A stretch of DNA of 64,000 nt from Takakia lepidozioides (taxonomy: Eukaryota > Streptophyta > Takakiopsida > Takakiales > Takakiaceae), in the NCBI GenBank assembly GCA_030704615.1, contig CM060734.1:23374001-23438000 (forward strand), in the 5' to 3' direction. The position numbers were made by a program, and so were the translations under genes. Below, in pieces: positions 1 through 11,548 of the stretch (within the stretch, counting starts at the first letter, position 1; each line of letters starts with the position of its first letter). The notes beneath the pieces are model-generated. The model did no database searches, was not told the DNA's origin, and worked only from the letters and a program-made list of their open reading frames with translations.

Positions 1-8
1 TTACTAAA

Positions 9-465
9 TTGTTTGGCGCTTTATGGGCCTATCGCACAGCTTTTAAAATCACTACTGGGCAAACCCCATTTCAATTGGTTTATGGATTGGAAGCTATCCT
101 CCCAGTGGAATTGGAACTCCCTACTTTGCGAATTATTATACATGAACGTCTTTCTGATGACGAGTCTTTGTCCTTATGCTTAGCCCGATTGGAACAATTG
201 GATGAAATTTGAAGGCAGGCGTTACAAAATATTGAAGTTATCCAAAGACGGCGGAAAGATTATTATGACAGCAGGCTCAAACCTAAATCCTTTAAAGTTA
301 ATGATTTGGTTCTTCTTTATGACAGTCGGTTCCAGAAGTTTCTTGGCAAGTTAAAAATGAGGTGGCTGGGCCCCTATCGAGTAAAAGAAGCATTATCTAA
401 TGGATCCGTCCAATTTCATGGGAAGGCGAGGATTTACCTACTCGCATTAATGGGGATCGAATAAA
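9..465 (+). pseudogene. Ty3/gypsy integrase C-terminal fragment (Tat/Athila-like)
   Basis: This is the tail of a retrotransposon pol gene whose beginning lies outside the window. It reads WAYRTAFKITTGQTPFQLVYG, the usual end of the integrase core, then hits a TGA at 210-212. The same frame continues past the stop with RRKDYYDSRLKPKSFKVNDL and LKMRWLGPYRVKEALSNGS, the C-terminal integrase segment usual in plant non-chromodomain gypsy elements. The in-frame stop shows the copy is dead. The strand is plus, opposite to the chromoviruses that follow. No chromodomain follows. The family assignment rests on motif recognition. Confidence 0.8.
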
Positions 466-499
466 AATATACTATCATTAATCCCGAGGGCGGGATTAA

Positions 500-516
500 T
501 AATAAAAGGGGGGGAA
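500..516 (+). other. Candidate polypurine tract of the gypsy element
   Basis: A purine run (AATAAAAGGGGGGGAA) lies about 35 bases after the pol remnant ends, where plus-strand priming of a gypsy element is expected. The DNA that follows should be its 3' LTR, but no clear TG-start is visible, so the LTR boundary is not fixed. Confidence 0.45.
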
Positions 517-534
517 TTCTTCATTAATTCAGTC

Positions 535-830
535 ATTACTTAGTATTCAATATTCAATATTCATTCTTCAATATCCAATATTCATTACTCAATATCCATT
601 CTTCGATATTCAGTATTCAATTATAACTACCTGTTCTTCAATATTCAATAGTCAATTATAACGACATGTTCTTCGATATTCAGTATTCAATTATTCATTT
701 ATAACTACCTGATATCGTTCTCTAAATATTCAATATTCATATTCAACTTTAACTACTGCATCTTCATCATTTATTATTCACTATTCAATACTTAACTACC
801 TATTATATAATATTTAAACTGTCCAATAAT
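535..830. repeat. AT-rich degenerate minisatellite (TTCAATATTCA-like)
   Basis: Short degenerate units such as TTCAATATTCA, TTCATTACTCAATATCC and TTCGATATTCAGTATTCAA repeat across roughly 300 bases. The block lies just past the candidate polypurine tract, so it may be inside the 3' LTR. No coding potential is seen. Confidence 0.65.
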
Positions 831-1052
831 AATTTATTCTTTCTGACCAGGATATCTTTTAGAGATTATTATTATTTTCATAATAATATGTATTTTTGTA
901 TTAGTCTTTAGACGGTTAAGGCGGTTATAATTTTAAGATTTTTAGTTTTCTTTCTCTCATAAGTTGAAAAGGGGGATATGGTGAGAGATAGGAGCGGGGC
1001 AACCTCCTTATAAATATTTCTTTCTTGAGATATCTTTGAAACAAATTATAAG

Positions 1053-1517
1053 ATGTTAAGCAAATACATGACGATTGAGAGAAGAGCAAGTGAGGATGTA
1101 GAGTTGTCAACAATACCGATGAAGGTGGTGAAATCAATAGAGGGATTGAACGTGGATGCTTTATTACTGGGGCCAGAGCAGCGTCAATTGTTTAGACGGG
1201 CTGGATTGTATGAATTTTTGCAATGGTCCAGGCAATTACCAAACTCTTCTACTTTGATCAGTGAATTCATGCATAATTATAATACCATAGATGGAGAGAG
1301 CAAAGTAGGAGATAAGACGATCTTGGTGAGTGCTGAGATGCTCCACAAGATCATGTTTCTACCAATTTCAGACATGCATGTGGAAAGCGAGAGGTTCAAA
1401 GAAATGGAAGATCCGGGGAAATTTTTCCAGAAAGGCTCTTTAAGTCCAAAACATTCAAATGGTTGGGACGGTGGCCGAGGAGGGCGTGATTTGAAGCCAA
1501 TCTATTTGGAAGGATGA
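1053..1517 (+). CDS. Hypothetical ORF, transposon-associated type (154 aa)
   Basis: This open frame of 154 codons starts at ATG 1053. Its middle (LYEFLQWSRQLPNSSTLISEF, then GDKTILVSAEMLHKIMFLP) recalls domains of plant transposon-associated proteins, in which a helix-rich block is followed by a G-x-x-I-x-V-S motif and a Leu-Pro ending. That likeness is my inference and is weak. The last 30 residues are Gly/Lys-rich and look like read-through. There is no recognised partner gene. It lies in DNA that may be the LTR or flank of the element at position 1, so it is probably not a host gene. Confidence 0.3.
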   Translation: MLSKYMTIERRASEDVELSTIPMKVVKSIEGLNVDALLLGPEQRQLFRRAGLYEFLQWSRQLPNSSTLISEFMHNYNTIDGESKVGDKTILVSAEMLHKIMFLPISDMHVESERFKEMEDPGKFFQKGSLSPKHSNGWDGGRGGRDLKPIYLEG

Positions 1518-1519
1518 GG

Positions 1520-3360
1520 GTTTTGTGGAATAGTAGGTGGTCTTCTGATAACGGCTAAAGTGCTAGGATCTACTTCACACTCTCCGGCCACGAGGCAGAA
1601 ATGGCTAAGTGCTCGGCACTTTCAAAAACAGCAGAGGACGGGCCACACCACCACGTGGAGCAGTAGTGGGGAGTGTAGCAGCCATGGGCTGTGAACCACG
1701 ATATCACACGACCACGTCGCAATTAGGCTTATTGGTAGGAGAAGTAGTGAGGGACCGTGGGCCGCCCCTGTACCACTAAGGCACACGACACACGATACGC
1801 AGCCACTACACGGGCCACTTTTTTGGCAAAACCTTTTTAGGTTTGCGTAGGCAGTTAGCAACAGACAGTAACGACCGTTATAGATGTAAAATGGCTCTTT
1901 CGAGCAGAGTAGAAAAGGACTGCACGTAACTTAGGAAATATCAGTGTATCAGTGTGGAATCAGAGCGATTCAATGTGTACTTATGCTATGATGTGGGGAC
2001 TCTGAAGTAAAGCCATGTTTTCCAAGTATACCATGTGTAGAGTGATGTGAGATGGAGAGAATGTGTATCATCTGAATGGATCTTCTTTGCGATTGCATAG
2101 ACTGCTGTAGGCTTAGATAGAACTTAAAATCACAGGTGTAGTAATACAACTACGCCTAAGTTCCTAGCATGACTGATTAGTTACCAGACTTAAGCGGTAC
2201 CAGGGATGTTGATTCATGGAACACGAGTAAGCCCATTTCACCTAAGTCATGAAGCAGCGGTTAATATTTGGCGACCATACTGGGGACTAACGGTATGTTG
2301 AGTTCCAGTGAACTCAAGGAAGGATGTCTACTCAGTGATTTCCTGAAACCACGAGAGAACGAGTTAGCAGAAGCAAAGGAATGGAAAGCATGCTGGGAAA
2401 GTTTCACGGATTACCAGTAGCAACACAACAGAGGATCTTTCTTTCAATTGCCAACTGAACTTAATGAATCTTTAAAAGCTTTGAGTGTTATTCGGGTGAC
2501 TTTCTGTGGAGAAGCAGTTTCAATTATTTCATCTTCTTCAATAAAAAGATCCTCAAAACTTTTCTCCAATAACTCCGTAAAACCTCGATTTGGGCTTGTT
2601 ACTGTGGAAGGTGCTTCAGATCTTTCTTGTGGTAACCATTCGTTGAGTGTATTACTAGTTCCTTCTGGTGTGGTATTTTCAGTTTCTAGAGATCTGGTCT
2701 CTCGATCTTCTGGATTATTAGTGTCAGCTTGTCCTGATGTCTCTCATTGAAGAATATTAAGCATCTGTAGTTCTGGGAATTCTACTCTCAATCAAGCTTC
2801 CCTTTCCGATGCGTATCTTACTAATCTCTCAGACTATATCGGCTTAGCTTTCCTATTTTTCATTTGTAAGTAAAAAAAATTATAGTGGTCCCTACCCTTT
2901 CTTCAAGATTACCACATCCTGTCAGAATCCATAGCACAACTTAATCTTTCCTTACCGATGGTCACCATCCTTTTAATGGGTTACAAGATAATACCATTTG
3001 TCCTTCTCAGTGTAGTTGACTTGTAACAAGTCTTTGGGTATCTAGTACTCTACTGCTTCTATGATCATATGACAATATTCATAGTTTGAACACCATTCCT
3101 TGAAAACATAACTAGTGTAGCATACTTTTCTGATTGGTAACAGAGTAATCAATAAAGCCCGACGAGAAAGCCAATCTTCACTCTAATTCCACACTCCCAA
3201 GGTGCTCAGTGCAATATCGATTACTCTCCCTTCAATCCCCACGTTATCTCGGGGGAGGAAGGCAAAGTCAGGTGTACTGACTCCACATCACGAAAGAAGA
3301 TCAGAACAAGTCACTAGTCCACCACGAGTAGCACGTGGAACATCACTCAGTGGGAAGGAG
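1520..3360. other. No confident gene; possible primer-binding-site-like sequence near 2265
   Basis: No ORF here has a recognisable product. An ATTTGGCGACCATACTGGGG stretch near 2265-2285 resembles the primer-binding neighbourhood of Tat/Athila-type gypsy elements, which could mean an LTR ends just before it. An open frame of 100 codons at 2448-2750 is Ser-rich and has no family features. I see no RNA gene. Confidence 0.3.
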
Positions 3361-3860
3361 NNNNNNNNNNNNNNNNNNNNNNNNNNNNNNNNNNNNNNNN
3401 NNNNNNNNNNNNNNNNNNNNNNNNNNNNNNNNNNNNNNNNNNNNNNNNNNNNNNNNNNNNNNNNNNNNNNNNNNNNNNNNNNNNNNNNNNNNNNNNNNNN
3501 NNNNNNNNNNNNNNNNNNNNNNNNNNNNNNNNNNNNNNNNNNNNNNNNNNNNNNNNNNNNNNNNNNNNNNNNNNNNNNNNNNNNNNNNNNNNNNNNNNNN
3601 NNNNNNNNNNNNNNNNNNNNNNNNNNNNNNNNNNNNNNNNNNNNNNNNNNNNNNNNNNNNNNNNNNNNNNNNNNNNNNNNNNNNNNNNNNNNNNNNNNNN
3701 NNNNNNNNNNNNNNNNNNNNNNNNNNNNNNNNNNNNNNNNNNNNNNNNNNNNNNNNNNNNNNNNNNNNNNNNNNNNNNNNNNNNNNNNNNNNNNNNNNNN
3801 NNNNNNNNNNNNNNNNNNNNNNNNNNNNNNNNNNNNNNNNNNNNNNNNNNNNNNNNNNNN
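3361..3860. other. Assembly gap (500 N)
   Basis: This is exactly 500 undetermined bases, a usual placeholder for a scaffold gap of unknown true size. The 3' LTR of the outer chromovirus should lie in or beyond it, because the sequence to its right is that element's 3' noncoding region and the sequence to its left is unrelated. Confidence 0.98.
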
Positions 3861-4402
3861 ATCTACTCTCCATTAGTTAGTCGGCGACTTCCAAGTCCCG
3901 GCCAAGGTGGAGCCTCTCAAGCTCCTCCCAGTGCACTCTTCTGGCCCACTCACGGCCAAGGAACGATCTTCCCAGGATCGAATTACCTTACTGCAACCAA
4001 TTGCTTGCGACCCGCTCATGATGCCGTTTTGGCATACCTTGATGTTCAGACTTGGGTTCAACTTGAACCCTGTTTTAACTAGAAAAAAACCTTGAACCAA
4101 TCGTGTGCCCCAATCACTACAATTAGGTCCGCCTTGAAATGATGGCCTGAGGTACGGGAAACACGCCGACGAAGCCGCATTACAACTTGGTCCGAGGATA
4201 CATGATTATGTACGTGAACGGAAGCCTAGCTTCCGTGTTAGCCCGCACTACAAGACAACCCCTCGTTAGCGCAAGTTAGTTAGTTATAGTACGCGCACGT
4301 GCAGGTGCGCTATAACACGTGAACTCCAAAGAATAAATGCGCAAGTTTCATTGCCCTTGGATGGGAGTCACCGATTTTGGCACTACGCAAACACCACAAA
4401 TT

Positions 4403-6988
4403 AGGTCGGAAGACGGTGCTCATCTTGAGCCTCGTCCCCATATTCTTCCAAAGTGCTCTCCAGAATTTACTCGTAAACTTTGGATCGCGGTCCGAGACAA
4501 TATCCTTCGGGACTCCATGATGCTTTAAGACGTGGGCGAAGTAGTAAAAGTCGCCCTGTCTCCTGCGCCCTTGCCGTCTCCTTGGTGGGGATGAAATGCC
4601 ATTTTACTGAACCTATCTACCACCACCATGATTGCATCGAATCCTTTTGACAGCGGCATAGCAGTCATGAAATCCATCGAGACGCTTTCCCAAGTCCCCT
4701 CTGGAATCGGCAAGGTTGTTAAAAGCCCCGATTGCTTTTGTACTCGCTCCGGTTTTGTTGGCATGTGGTGCATGTCTTGACATACTCCTCTGCCTCCTTC
4801 CTCAGTTGGGCAGAATACTCTTTCTTCAGAGTGCCGCAGTGCGCTTGGCTCCACCGTGGCCCGCAAGCGGGCTATCATGGCATTCTCTCAAGAGAGACTA
4901 TCCCTGATCCTCCTTCGGCACGTAGAGACGTTTTTGCTTGTAACGGAGCAGTCCATTTTGCAAGTGGAACTGCGATTTTAACCCCACCTCAAGTCCTGCA
5001 CCACAGACTTCGCCGCTCATCCTTCGGCAAGCCTTTCGGATCTTCCTTTGGAGTGCCGTCTCGCCCTTGTACACCAACAAGAGTTGCTGCTTTCTACTTA
5101 AAGCATCGGCCACCACATTGTCCGTCACCGGTTTGTATTGGATATCCATGTCGAACATCGCTAAAGTGTCTTGCCACCTAAGTTGTTTAGGGGACAACTT
5201 AGGCTGCGTGGCAAAATACTTCACCGTGACGTTGTCTGTGAACACCTTCACCGGGTTGGAACCAATATAGTGGCGCCAAAGCTCGAGGCAATGTACCACC
5301 GCCTTCATTCTTTTCTCGTGCGTAGGCCACCTTTGCTCCACTTCATTCAGTTATTACTTTGTAAGCCACTGGACGTCCATCCTGCATGAGCACACCCCTA
5401 TTACGAAGTCCGACGCATCCGTATGAATCTCAAATGGACTGGTGAACTACGGGATTTGAGGAACGGAGCTTCCGCCATCCGCTTGCTTCAACTTGGTAAA
5501 AGGTTGGCCACAAAAGGTGTTCCATACCCAGACTTTGGACTTACACAGAAGGTCTGACAGCGGCCCCACGATCTTGGCGAAATTTCTCACATACTTCCGG
5601 TAATAGGAGGCGAGTCCTAGGAAAGATCACACTCCTGGGACCGAAGTTGGAGGCTCCCAGTCCAAGATCGCCCTCACCTTTCTGTCATCCATTTTGATCT
5701 CATCCTGTGTAATCACATGCCCCAAGAACTCCACTTTTGTGACCCCAAATTTGCACTTTGAAGCTTTGGCATACAGCTTCCCTTCCGCAATTTCTGGAAA
5801 ACCCTTTGAGGTTGCTCCAGGTGTTTTTTCCTTTGTTTTTAGTACACCAAGATGTAAGTCGATTAGTACACGATCACAAAGTCATCCAACCACTCCTAGA
5901 AAAGTTGTTGCATTAGCGTGTGTTAAAAGGTCATGGTGCGTTGGTGAGCCAAAAGGCATCACAAAGAACTCGTACGAACCATATCTTGTCCTGCACGCGG
6001 TCTTCTCTTCATCTCCTTCCGCCACTCAGATTTGATGGTAACCTGAGCGCAAATCAATCCGGCTGAAATACTTTGCTCCTGCCAACCTTGAAGAGGTCGT
6101 CGATTCTTGGCAAAGGGTACCGGTTTTTTATAGTCACCTTATTCAGAGCCCTGTAATCGACACACATCCGCAGCGTCCCATCCTTCTTGTCTGCGAATAG
6201 CACCGGGGCCCTGTAAGGTGACTTACTCGGCCGGATGTACCCCTTTGACATTAGATCCTTGAGCTGAGTCTTGAGCTCGATCAACTCTCTGTGCTAACCA
6301 GTAGGGCGCCTTGGCAGGCGGCTCCGATCCCGGTATCACCTCAATCTTGTGTCAACTCTCTTCGCGGTGGCAAGCCGCTTGGTAAATCCTCGGCATCAAT
6401 CCTGGTATTTCTCCAAATCCCCTTGATCCAATCTGGGCTCGGCTCCCTATCGCTTCTCCCTTCATTGTCTTACGTAAGCAAAACTAGGGCTCGTGTGGCT
6501 CCTCCACGGCCCACTCTTTTGCTGAAAGCACGTTTATTCGCCCTCCCACTAGGTTGGGCGTTTCCGACACTCATAAAACTTCGCCACCATTCCCACAAGG
6601 TAGCGTGACTATTCTCTTGCGGCCATCTATGACTCCTCCAGACTTGCCCAAAAAGGTCATCCCCAAAATGAGATCCACTCCATCGAGCTCGCAAATGGTG
6701 AGTTCTCACGTCCACCAACTCCCTCCCCCGCTGAAGAGGAAAATCGACGCCAAAACCTCACACCAATTGTGGTTCTCCTTTGGCAGAACGCACTTCAATA
6801 GAGGCCCCCACATCACTGTCGGGAGCCCCAGCTTCCGTGCTGTTGCCGGTGTATGAAGGAGTGCGACGCTCTTGTGTCCACCAACAACGACAAGTTAGTT
6901 CCGGAGATTATCCCACCACAACATTAACTGACTCTCTTTACGCAAGGTGCCAGTTTCCTGATACAATTCACAAGAGTAGTTGCCTACC
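4403..6988 (-). pseudogene. Outer chromovirus pol remnant (protease part, RT, RNase H, integrase core)
   Basis: On the minus strand from right to left: a broken protease/linker segment (about 6988-6290); an RT start with [20 protein letters not shown] and [20 protein letters not shown] (6284-6054); broken RT (6050-5345); RNase H with KAVVHCLELWRHYIGSNPVK and [16 protein letters not shown] (5341-4898); and an integrase core with [20 protein letters not shown] (4878-4525). Frames change several times, so no polyprotein can be made. The copy then jumps at about 4403 into the 3' noncoding region. Confidence 0.88.
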
Positions 6989-6993
6989 TTACA

Positions 6994-7718
6994 TGTCGCG
7001 CACCTCACTTCGGTAAACTCCCCTTCAAGTCATAGTTACTCGCTTTGATGCGCGCGCCTGACTCCCAACCTGGCCGCCGGGCCAACTTGGAGCTTCGGCT
7101 GCTCACCGGGACATAACGGTCCCCTTTCGCTTCCCTCTAAAACCCTCCACCTAATTGGGACTAGGAGAATTCCCTTTGGTAGATGGCAGTCCGGAACAGC
7201 TCCCCACTCTTTGGTCGCTTTCCGGCTCGCTCGCTTACTCACTAGTTTTTGGTCACCAACGGGCTTGCACCGTTCTCGGGGTTACTACTCCCTATATATA
7301 CTTCTGTAGCTGTCCGCGGGGGTTTCACAACCAGCCATGCCATTTTATGGCGAACCACCACGAAAACCCTCGATTCCCGGTGGTGAGTCGCGGTGAGTCT
7401 TGGCCCGCTCACCACGGCCCCTATGGACCGTGATGAGTCCCAAGACTCCCCACGACTCCCACCACGAGGTCTCCGCCCCATGGTGAGTCCTATGCCACCC
7501 CCACTAAGTCCCACTAAGCTACCACCACCCCTTGTGGAGCCACCCCCACCGCAACCCGGTGTGCGGGGCTCCACCTAGTGAGCGCCTCCGCTTCCCTGAG
7601 TGCCTTGGGCACTCAAGGGTGCTTCAGCCCCCCATACCTATCGCTGCCGCTGCCCCCACCACAGGGGCAGCCCCTCATGTGTCCCGACCCCCTGCCCTCA
7701 AGGCAAAGGGCCGCGACA
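6994..7718 (-). repeat. 3' LTR of inner chromovirus
   Basis: 725 bp, bounded on the plus strand by TGTCGCGCACC and GGGCCGCGACA. Flanked on the left by TTACA. Contains a TATATATA stretch near 7295 that could be the element promoter's TATA box. Confidence 0.95.
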
Positions 7719-8575
7719 CACACCCCTACCAACAGGGAGTCGATGTCCTCATCGACTTGTCCATTTTGTAGAAACGAACATCCAAGTTGTGGCGTCCCAC
7801 ATCAAGGAGTTTGTTTCCGTACCATGGCGTCCCATGGCAAAGAACCAAACCCCACACTTGACTCTCTCCACTAGCTAGTTCGGCCGACTTCCTCCAAGTC
7901 CCGGCCAAGGGTGGAGCCTCTCCAGCTCCTCCCAGTGCACTCTTCTTGGCCTACTTCAAGGCCAAGGAACGATCCTCCCCGAGGATCGAATCGCCTTACT
8001 GCAACAACATTGCTTGCGATCGCTCATGATGCCGCTTTTGGCATCACCTTGAGCAAGGGTTCACCTGGAACCCTCTTTGACTAGGAAGATAACCTTGAAC
8101 TAACCGTGCGCCCCAATCACTACAATTGGGTCCGCCTTGGAATGCTGGCCTGAGGTACGGGAACGCGCCAAAGCCGCACTACGACTTCGTCCCGAGGCTA
8201 CACGATTATAGTACGTGAACGGAAGCACGTAGCTTCCGCGTTAGCCCGCACTACAAGGCAACCCCCTCGGTAGCGCAGTTATAGTACGCGCACGCGCCAG
8301 GTGCGCACTAGCACGTGAACTCCCAAAGAAGGCGCAAGTTTCCTTGCCCCTTGGATGGAAGTCACCCGATTTCGGCACTGCGCAAACACACGATTAACCC
8401 AATTTACCTCTCCCACTTTTGTAAGCTAGCATGCATTCTACACACTAGCCAACCACACCATGCATCACCATTCCAAACACAATAAGACGCACAATATTTG
8501 GAACCCATTTCCTTTATAACAAATTTTTGTACAATACAAGTTTTTGCAATCGGATTCCTGAGCTAGCTAAACCGG
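7719..8575 (-). other. 3' noncoding region of inner chromovirus
   Basis: About 850 bp between the chromodomain ORF and the 3' LTR, with no ORF of note. It contains small inverted repeats, for example CGGAAGCACGTAGCTTCCG near 8220. The same region of the outer copy is at 3861-4400. Confidence 0.75.
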
Positions 8576-8621
8576 GCTAAGCATGCATTTCCTCCCCCAC
8601 GCTCCAAGGTTGATGTCCCCA

Positions 8622-8966
8622 TCAACGCTTCTTCCGCTTTTGAGGTCGCCCTTCGAAAGCTGCAACCGCCTCGGATGCGTTTCCCATTTCTGAGGCACGC
8701 ACCCAAGATGCCTCCACATGATGATAGCCCTTCCATTTGACGAGATACTCCGTTTCTCGGTTCCTGAACCTCCTCGACTTAAGTATTGCCTCCACCTCGT
8801 ACTCAGGTTCATTTTCATGATCCAACAGCATAGGTGGCGGACGCAACACTTGATGCCGATTCGGACGCGCTTCATCTTTGAAGTAAGGCTTCAAAAGGGA
8901 GACATGGAATACTGGGTGCACCTTGCTGTTTGCCGGCAGCTCCAATTCATACACATCCTCATTCAT
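8622..8966 (-). pseudogene. Chromodomain at integrase C-terminus (inner chromovirus)
   Basis: The frame carries ELPANSKVHPVFHVSLLKPY (the linker typical of gypsy integrases), then EYEVEAILKSRRFRNRETEY and LVKWKGYHHVEASWV, the chromodomain core with the usual Tyr/Trp/Tyr aromatics. The tail is basic (RPQKRKKR). In chromoviruses this domain biases insertion toward particular chromatin marks. It overlaps the preceding integrase frame by a few bases in another frame, so it is cut off from the rest of pol by a frameshift. Confidence 0.9.
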
Positions 8967-10346
8967 AACCTTCCGAATGCGAAAGGGTCCCGCATACGGA
9001 GACGAACTTCGGACTCACTTCCGGAGGTAGTCGGAAATTCTTGATGTTCAACCAGACCTCTGTGCCTGCCTCAAACTTCACTTCCCTCCGCTTCCGATTC
9101 GCCTGCCTTTCATACCGTTTCCTAGCTTTGGCAATATTGTACTTTGCGAGCTTCAACAAACGCTCGCGTTCTTCCAGTACCGCCGCTACTGCCGGTTCCT
9201 CAACGTCCTGGGCGGCCCAACTTGTCGGCACCAGAGGTGCTTTTCCATAGACCAACACGAAAGGGGAAACTCCCGTTGCGGAGTGTTCTGTGTTATTATA
9301 ACAGAACTCTGCCGCGTCTAAGTGTTCCATCCAGTCTGATTGGTCTGCCGACACGTAATTCCGCAAGATTGCTTCACTACGGAATTCACTCTTTCCGTTT
9401 GGCCGTCAGTCGTAGGTCGGAAGGCGGTGCTCATCTTCAGCCTCGTCCCCATCTTCTTCCAAAGTGCTCTCCAGAATTTACTCGTAAACTTTGGATCGCG
9501 GTCCGAGACAATATCCTTCGGGACTCCATGATGCTTTAAGACGTGGGCGAAGTAAAGTCGCCCTGTCTCCTGCGCCGTTGCCGTCTCCTTGGTGGGGATG
9601 AAATGGCCCATTTTACTGAACCTATCTACCACCACCATGATTGCATCGAATCCTTTTGACAGCGGCATAGCAGTCATGAAATCCATCGAGACGCTTTCCC
9701 AAGTCCCCTCTGGAATCGGCAAGGGTTGTAACAGCCCCGCTTGCTTTTTGTACTCGCTCCGGTTTTGTTGGCATGTGGTGCATGTCTTGACATACTCCTC
9801 TGCCTCCTCCCTCAGTTTGGGCCAGAAATACTCTTTCTTCAAGAGTGCCGCAGTGCGCTTGGCTCCACCGTGGCCCGCAAGCGGGCTATCATGGCATTCT
9901 CTCAAGAGACTATCCCTGATCCTTCCCTTCGGCACGTAGAGACGCTTTTGCTTATACCGGAGCAGTCCATTTTGCAAGTGGAACTGCGATTTAACCCCCA
10001 TCCTCAAGTCCTGCATCACGGACTTCGCCAGCTCATCCTTCCGGCAAGCCTTCCGGATCTTCCTTTGGAGCGCCGTCTCGCCCTTGTACACCAACAAGAG
10101 TTGCTGCTTTCTACTTAAAGCATCGGCCACCACATTGTCCCGTCCCGGTTTGTACTGGATATCCACGTCGAACACTGCCAAAGTATCTTGCCACCTAAGT
10201 TGTTTTGGGGACAACTTGGGCTGCGTGGAAAATACTTCACCGTGACATTGTCCGTGAACACCTTCACTGGGTTGGAACCAACATAGTGGCGCCAGAGCTG
10301 AAGGCAATGCACCACCGCCTTCATCTCTTTTTCGTGCGTCGGCCAC
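8959..10346 (-). pseudogene. Integrase of inner chromovirus, frameshifted
   Basis: From high to low coordinates: the end of RNase H and tether ([18 protein letters not shown]), an HHCC zinc-binding part ([35 protein letters not shown]), and the DDE core with Asp in [10 protein letters not shown], Asp in [12 protein letters not shown] and Glu in TTDGQTERVNSVV. The frame breaks near 9370 and resumes at 9366-8959 with WMEHLDAAEFCYNNTEHSAT and GVSPFVLVYGKAPLVP. All catalytic residues are present, but one frameshift splits the core from its C-terminal part. Confidence 0.92.
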
Positions 10347-11534
10347 CGTCGCTCCACTTCATTCAGTTTCTTACTTTCGTAAGCCACTAGACGTCCATCT
10401 TGCATAAGTACACCCCCAATCGCGAAGTCCGACGCATCTGTATGAATCTCAAATGGACGATCGAACTCCGGGATTTTCAAGACTGGAGCTTCCGCCATCC
10501 GCTGCTTCAATTCAGCAAAAGCTTGGCCACAAAAGGTGTTCCATGCCCAGACTTTAGATTTACACAGAAGGTCTGACAGCGGCCCCGCAATCTTGGCGAA
10601 ATTTCTCACATACTTCCGGTAATAGGAGGCGAGTCCTAGGAAAGATCGCACTCCCGGGACCGAAGTCGGAGGCTCCCAGTCCAAGATCGCCCTCACCTTT
10701 CTGTCATCAATTTTGATCCCATCCTGTGTAATCACATGCCCCAAGAACTCCACTTTCGTGACCCCGAATTCGCACTTTGAAGCTTTGGCATACAGCTTCC
10801 CTTCTCGCAATTTTTGGAACACCCTTTTGAAGTGCTCCAGGTGCTCCTCCTTTGTTTTCGAGTACACCAAGATGTCGTCGATGTACACGATCACAAAGTC
10901 ATCCAACCACTCCTGGAAAAGGCTGTTCATCAGCGTGCTAAATGTCGCTGGTGCATTGGTGAGCCCAAAAGGCATCACCAAGAACTCATATGAACCATAC
11001 CTTGTCCTGCACGCGGTCTTCTCCTCATCTCCTTCCGCCACCCGAATTTGGTGATATCCGGAGCGCAAGTCGATCCGGCTGAAATACTTCGCTCCTGCCA
11101 ACCGATCGAAGAGGTCGTCGATCCTCGGCAAAGGGTACCGGTTTTTGATAGTCGCCTTATTCAGAGCCCTGTAATCGACACACATCCGCAGCGTCCCATC
11201 CTTCTTGTCTGCGAATAGCACCGGGGCTCCGTAAGGTGACTTACTCGGCCGGATGTACCCCTTTGACATTAGATCCTTGAGCTGAGTCTTCAGCTCGACC
11301 AACTCTCTGTGGCTCAACCGGTAGGGCGCCTTGGCAGGGTTCCGATCCCGGTATCACCTCAATCTTGTGGTCAACTCCTCTTCGCGGTGGCAAGCCGCTT
11401 GGTAAATCCTCCGGCATCACATCCTGGTATTTCTCCAAAATCCCCTTGATCCAATCTGGGCTCGGTTCCCCATCGCCTTCTCCTTTCACTTCTCTAATGT
11501 AAAGCAAAAACTGGGGCTCGTGTGGCTCCTCCAC
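10115..11534 (-). pseudogene. Reverse transcriptase and RNase H of inner chromovirus
   Basis: The RT frame is open from about 11317 to 10115. It includes [20 protein letters not shown], the [16 protein letters not shown] box, [13 protein letters not shown] and the catalytic YIDD in [15 protein letters not shown] thumb with [15 protein letters not shown] follows, and then RNase H beginning [17 protein letters not shown]. The N-terminal linker (PDWIKGILEKYQDVMPEDLP) lies in a different frame at 11534-11241, so there is a break near 11320. A second break near 10200 moves the rest of RNase H into the integrase frame. Confidence 0.92.
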
Positions 11535-11548
11535 GGCCCACTCCTTTG

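Noticed and set aside
1622-1861. Minus-strand Cys/Leu-rich ORF
   Set aside because: No motif, low-complexity composition, and no neighbour or repeat support.
3202-3880. Open frames spanning the N gap
   Set aside because: Most of each frame is undetermined sequence; the lengths are artefacts.
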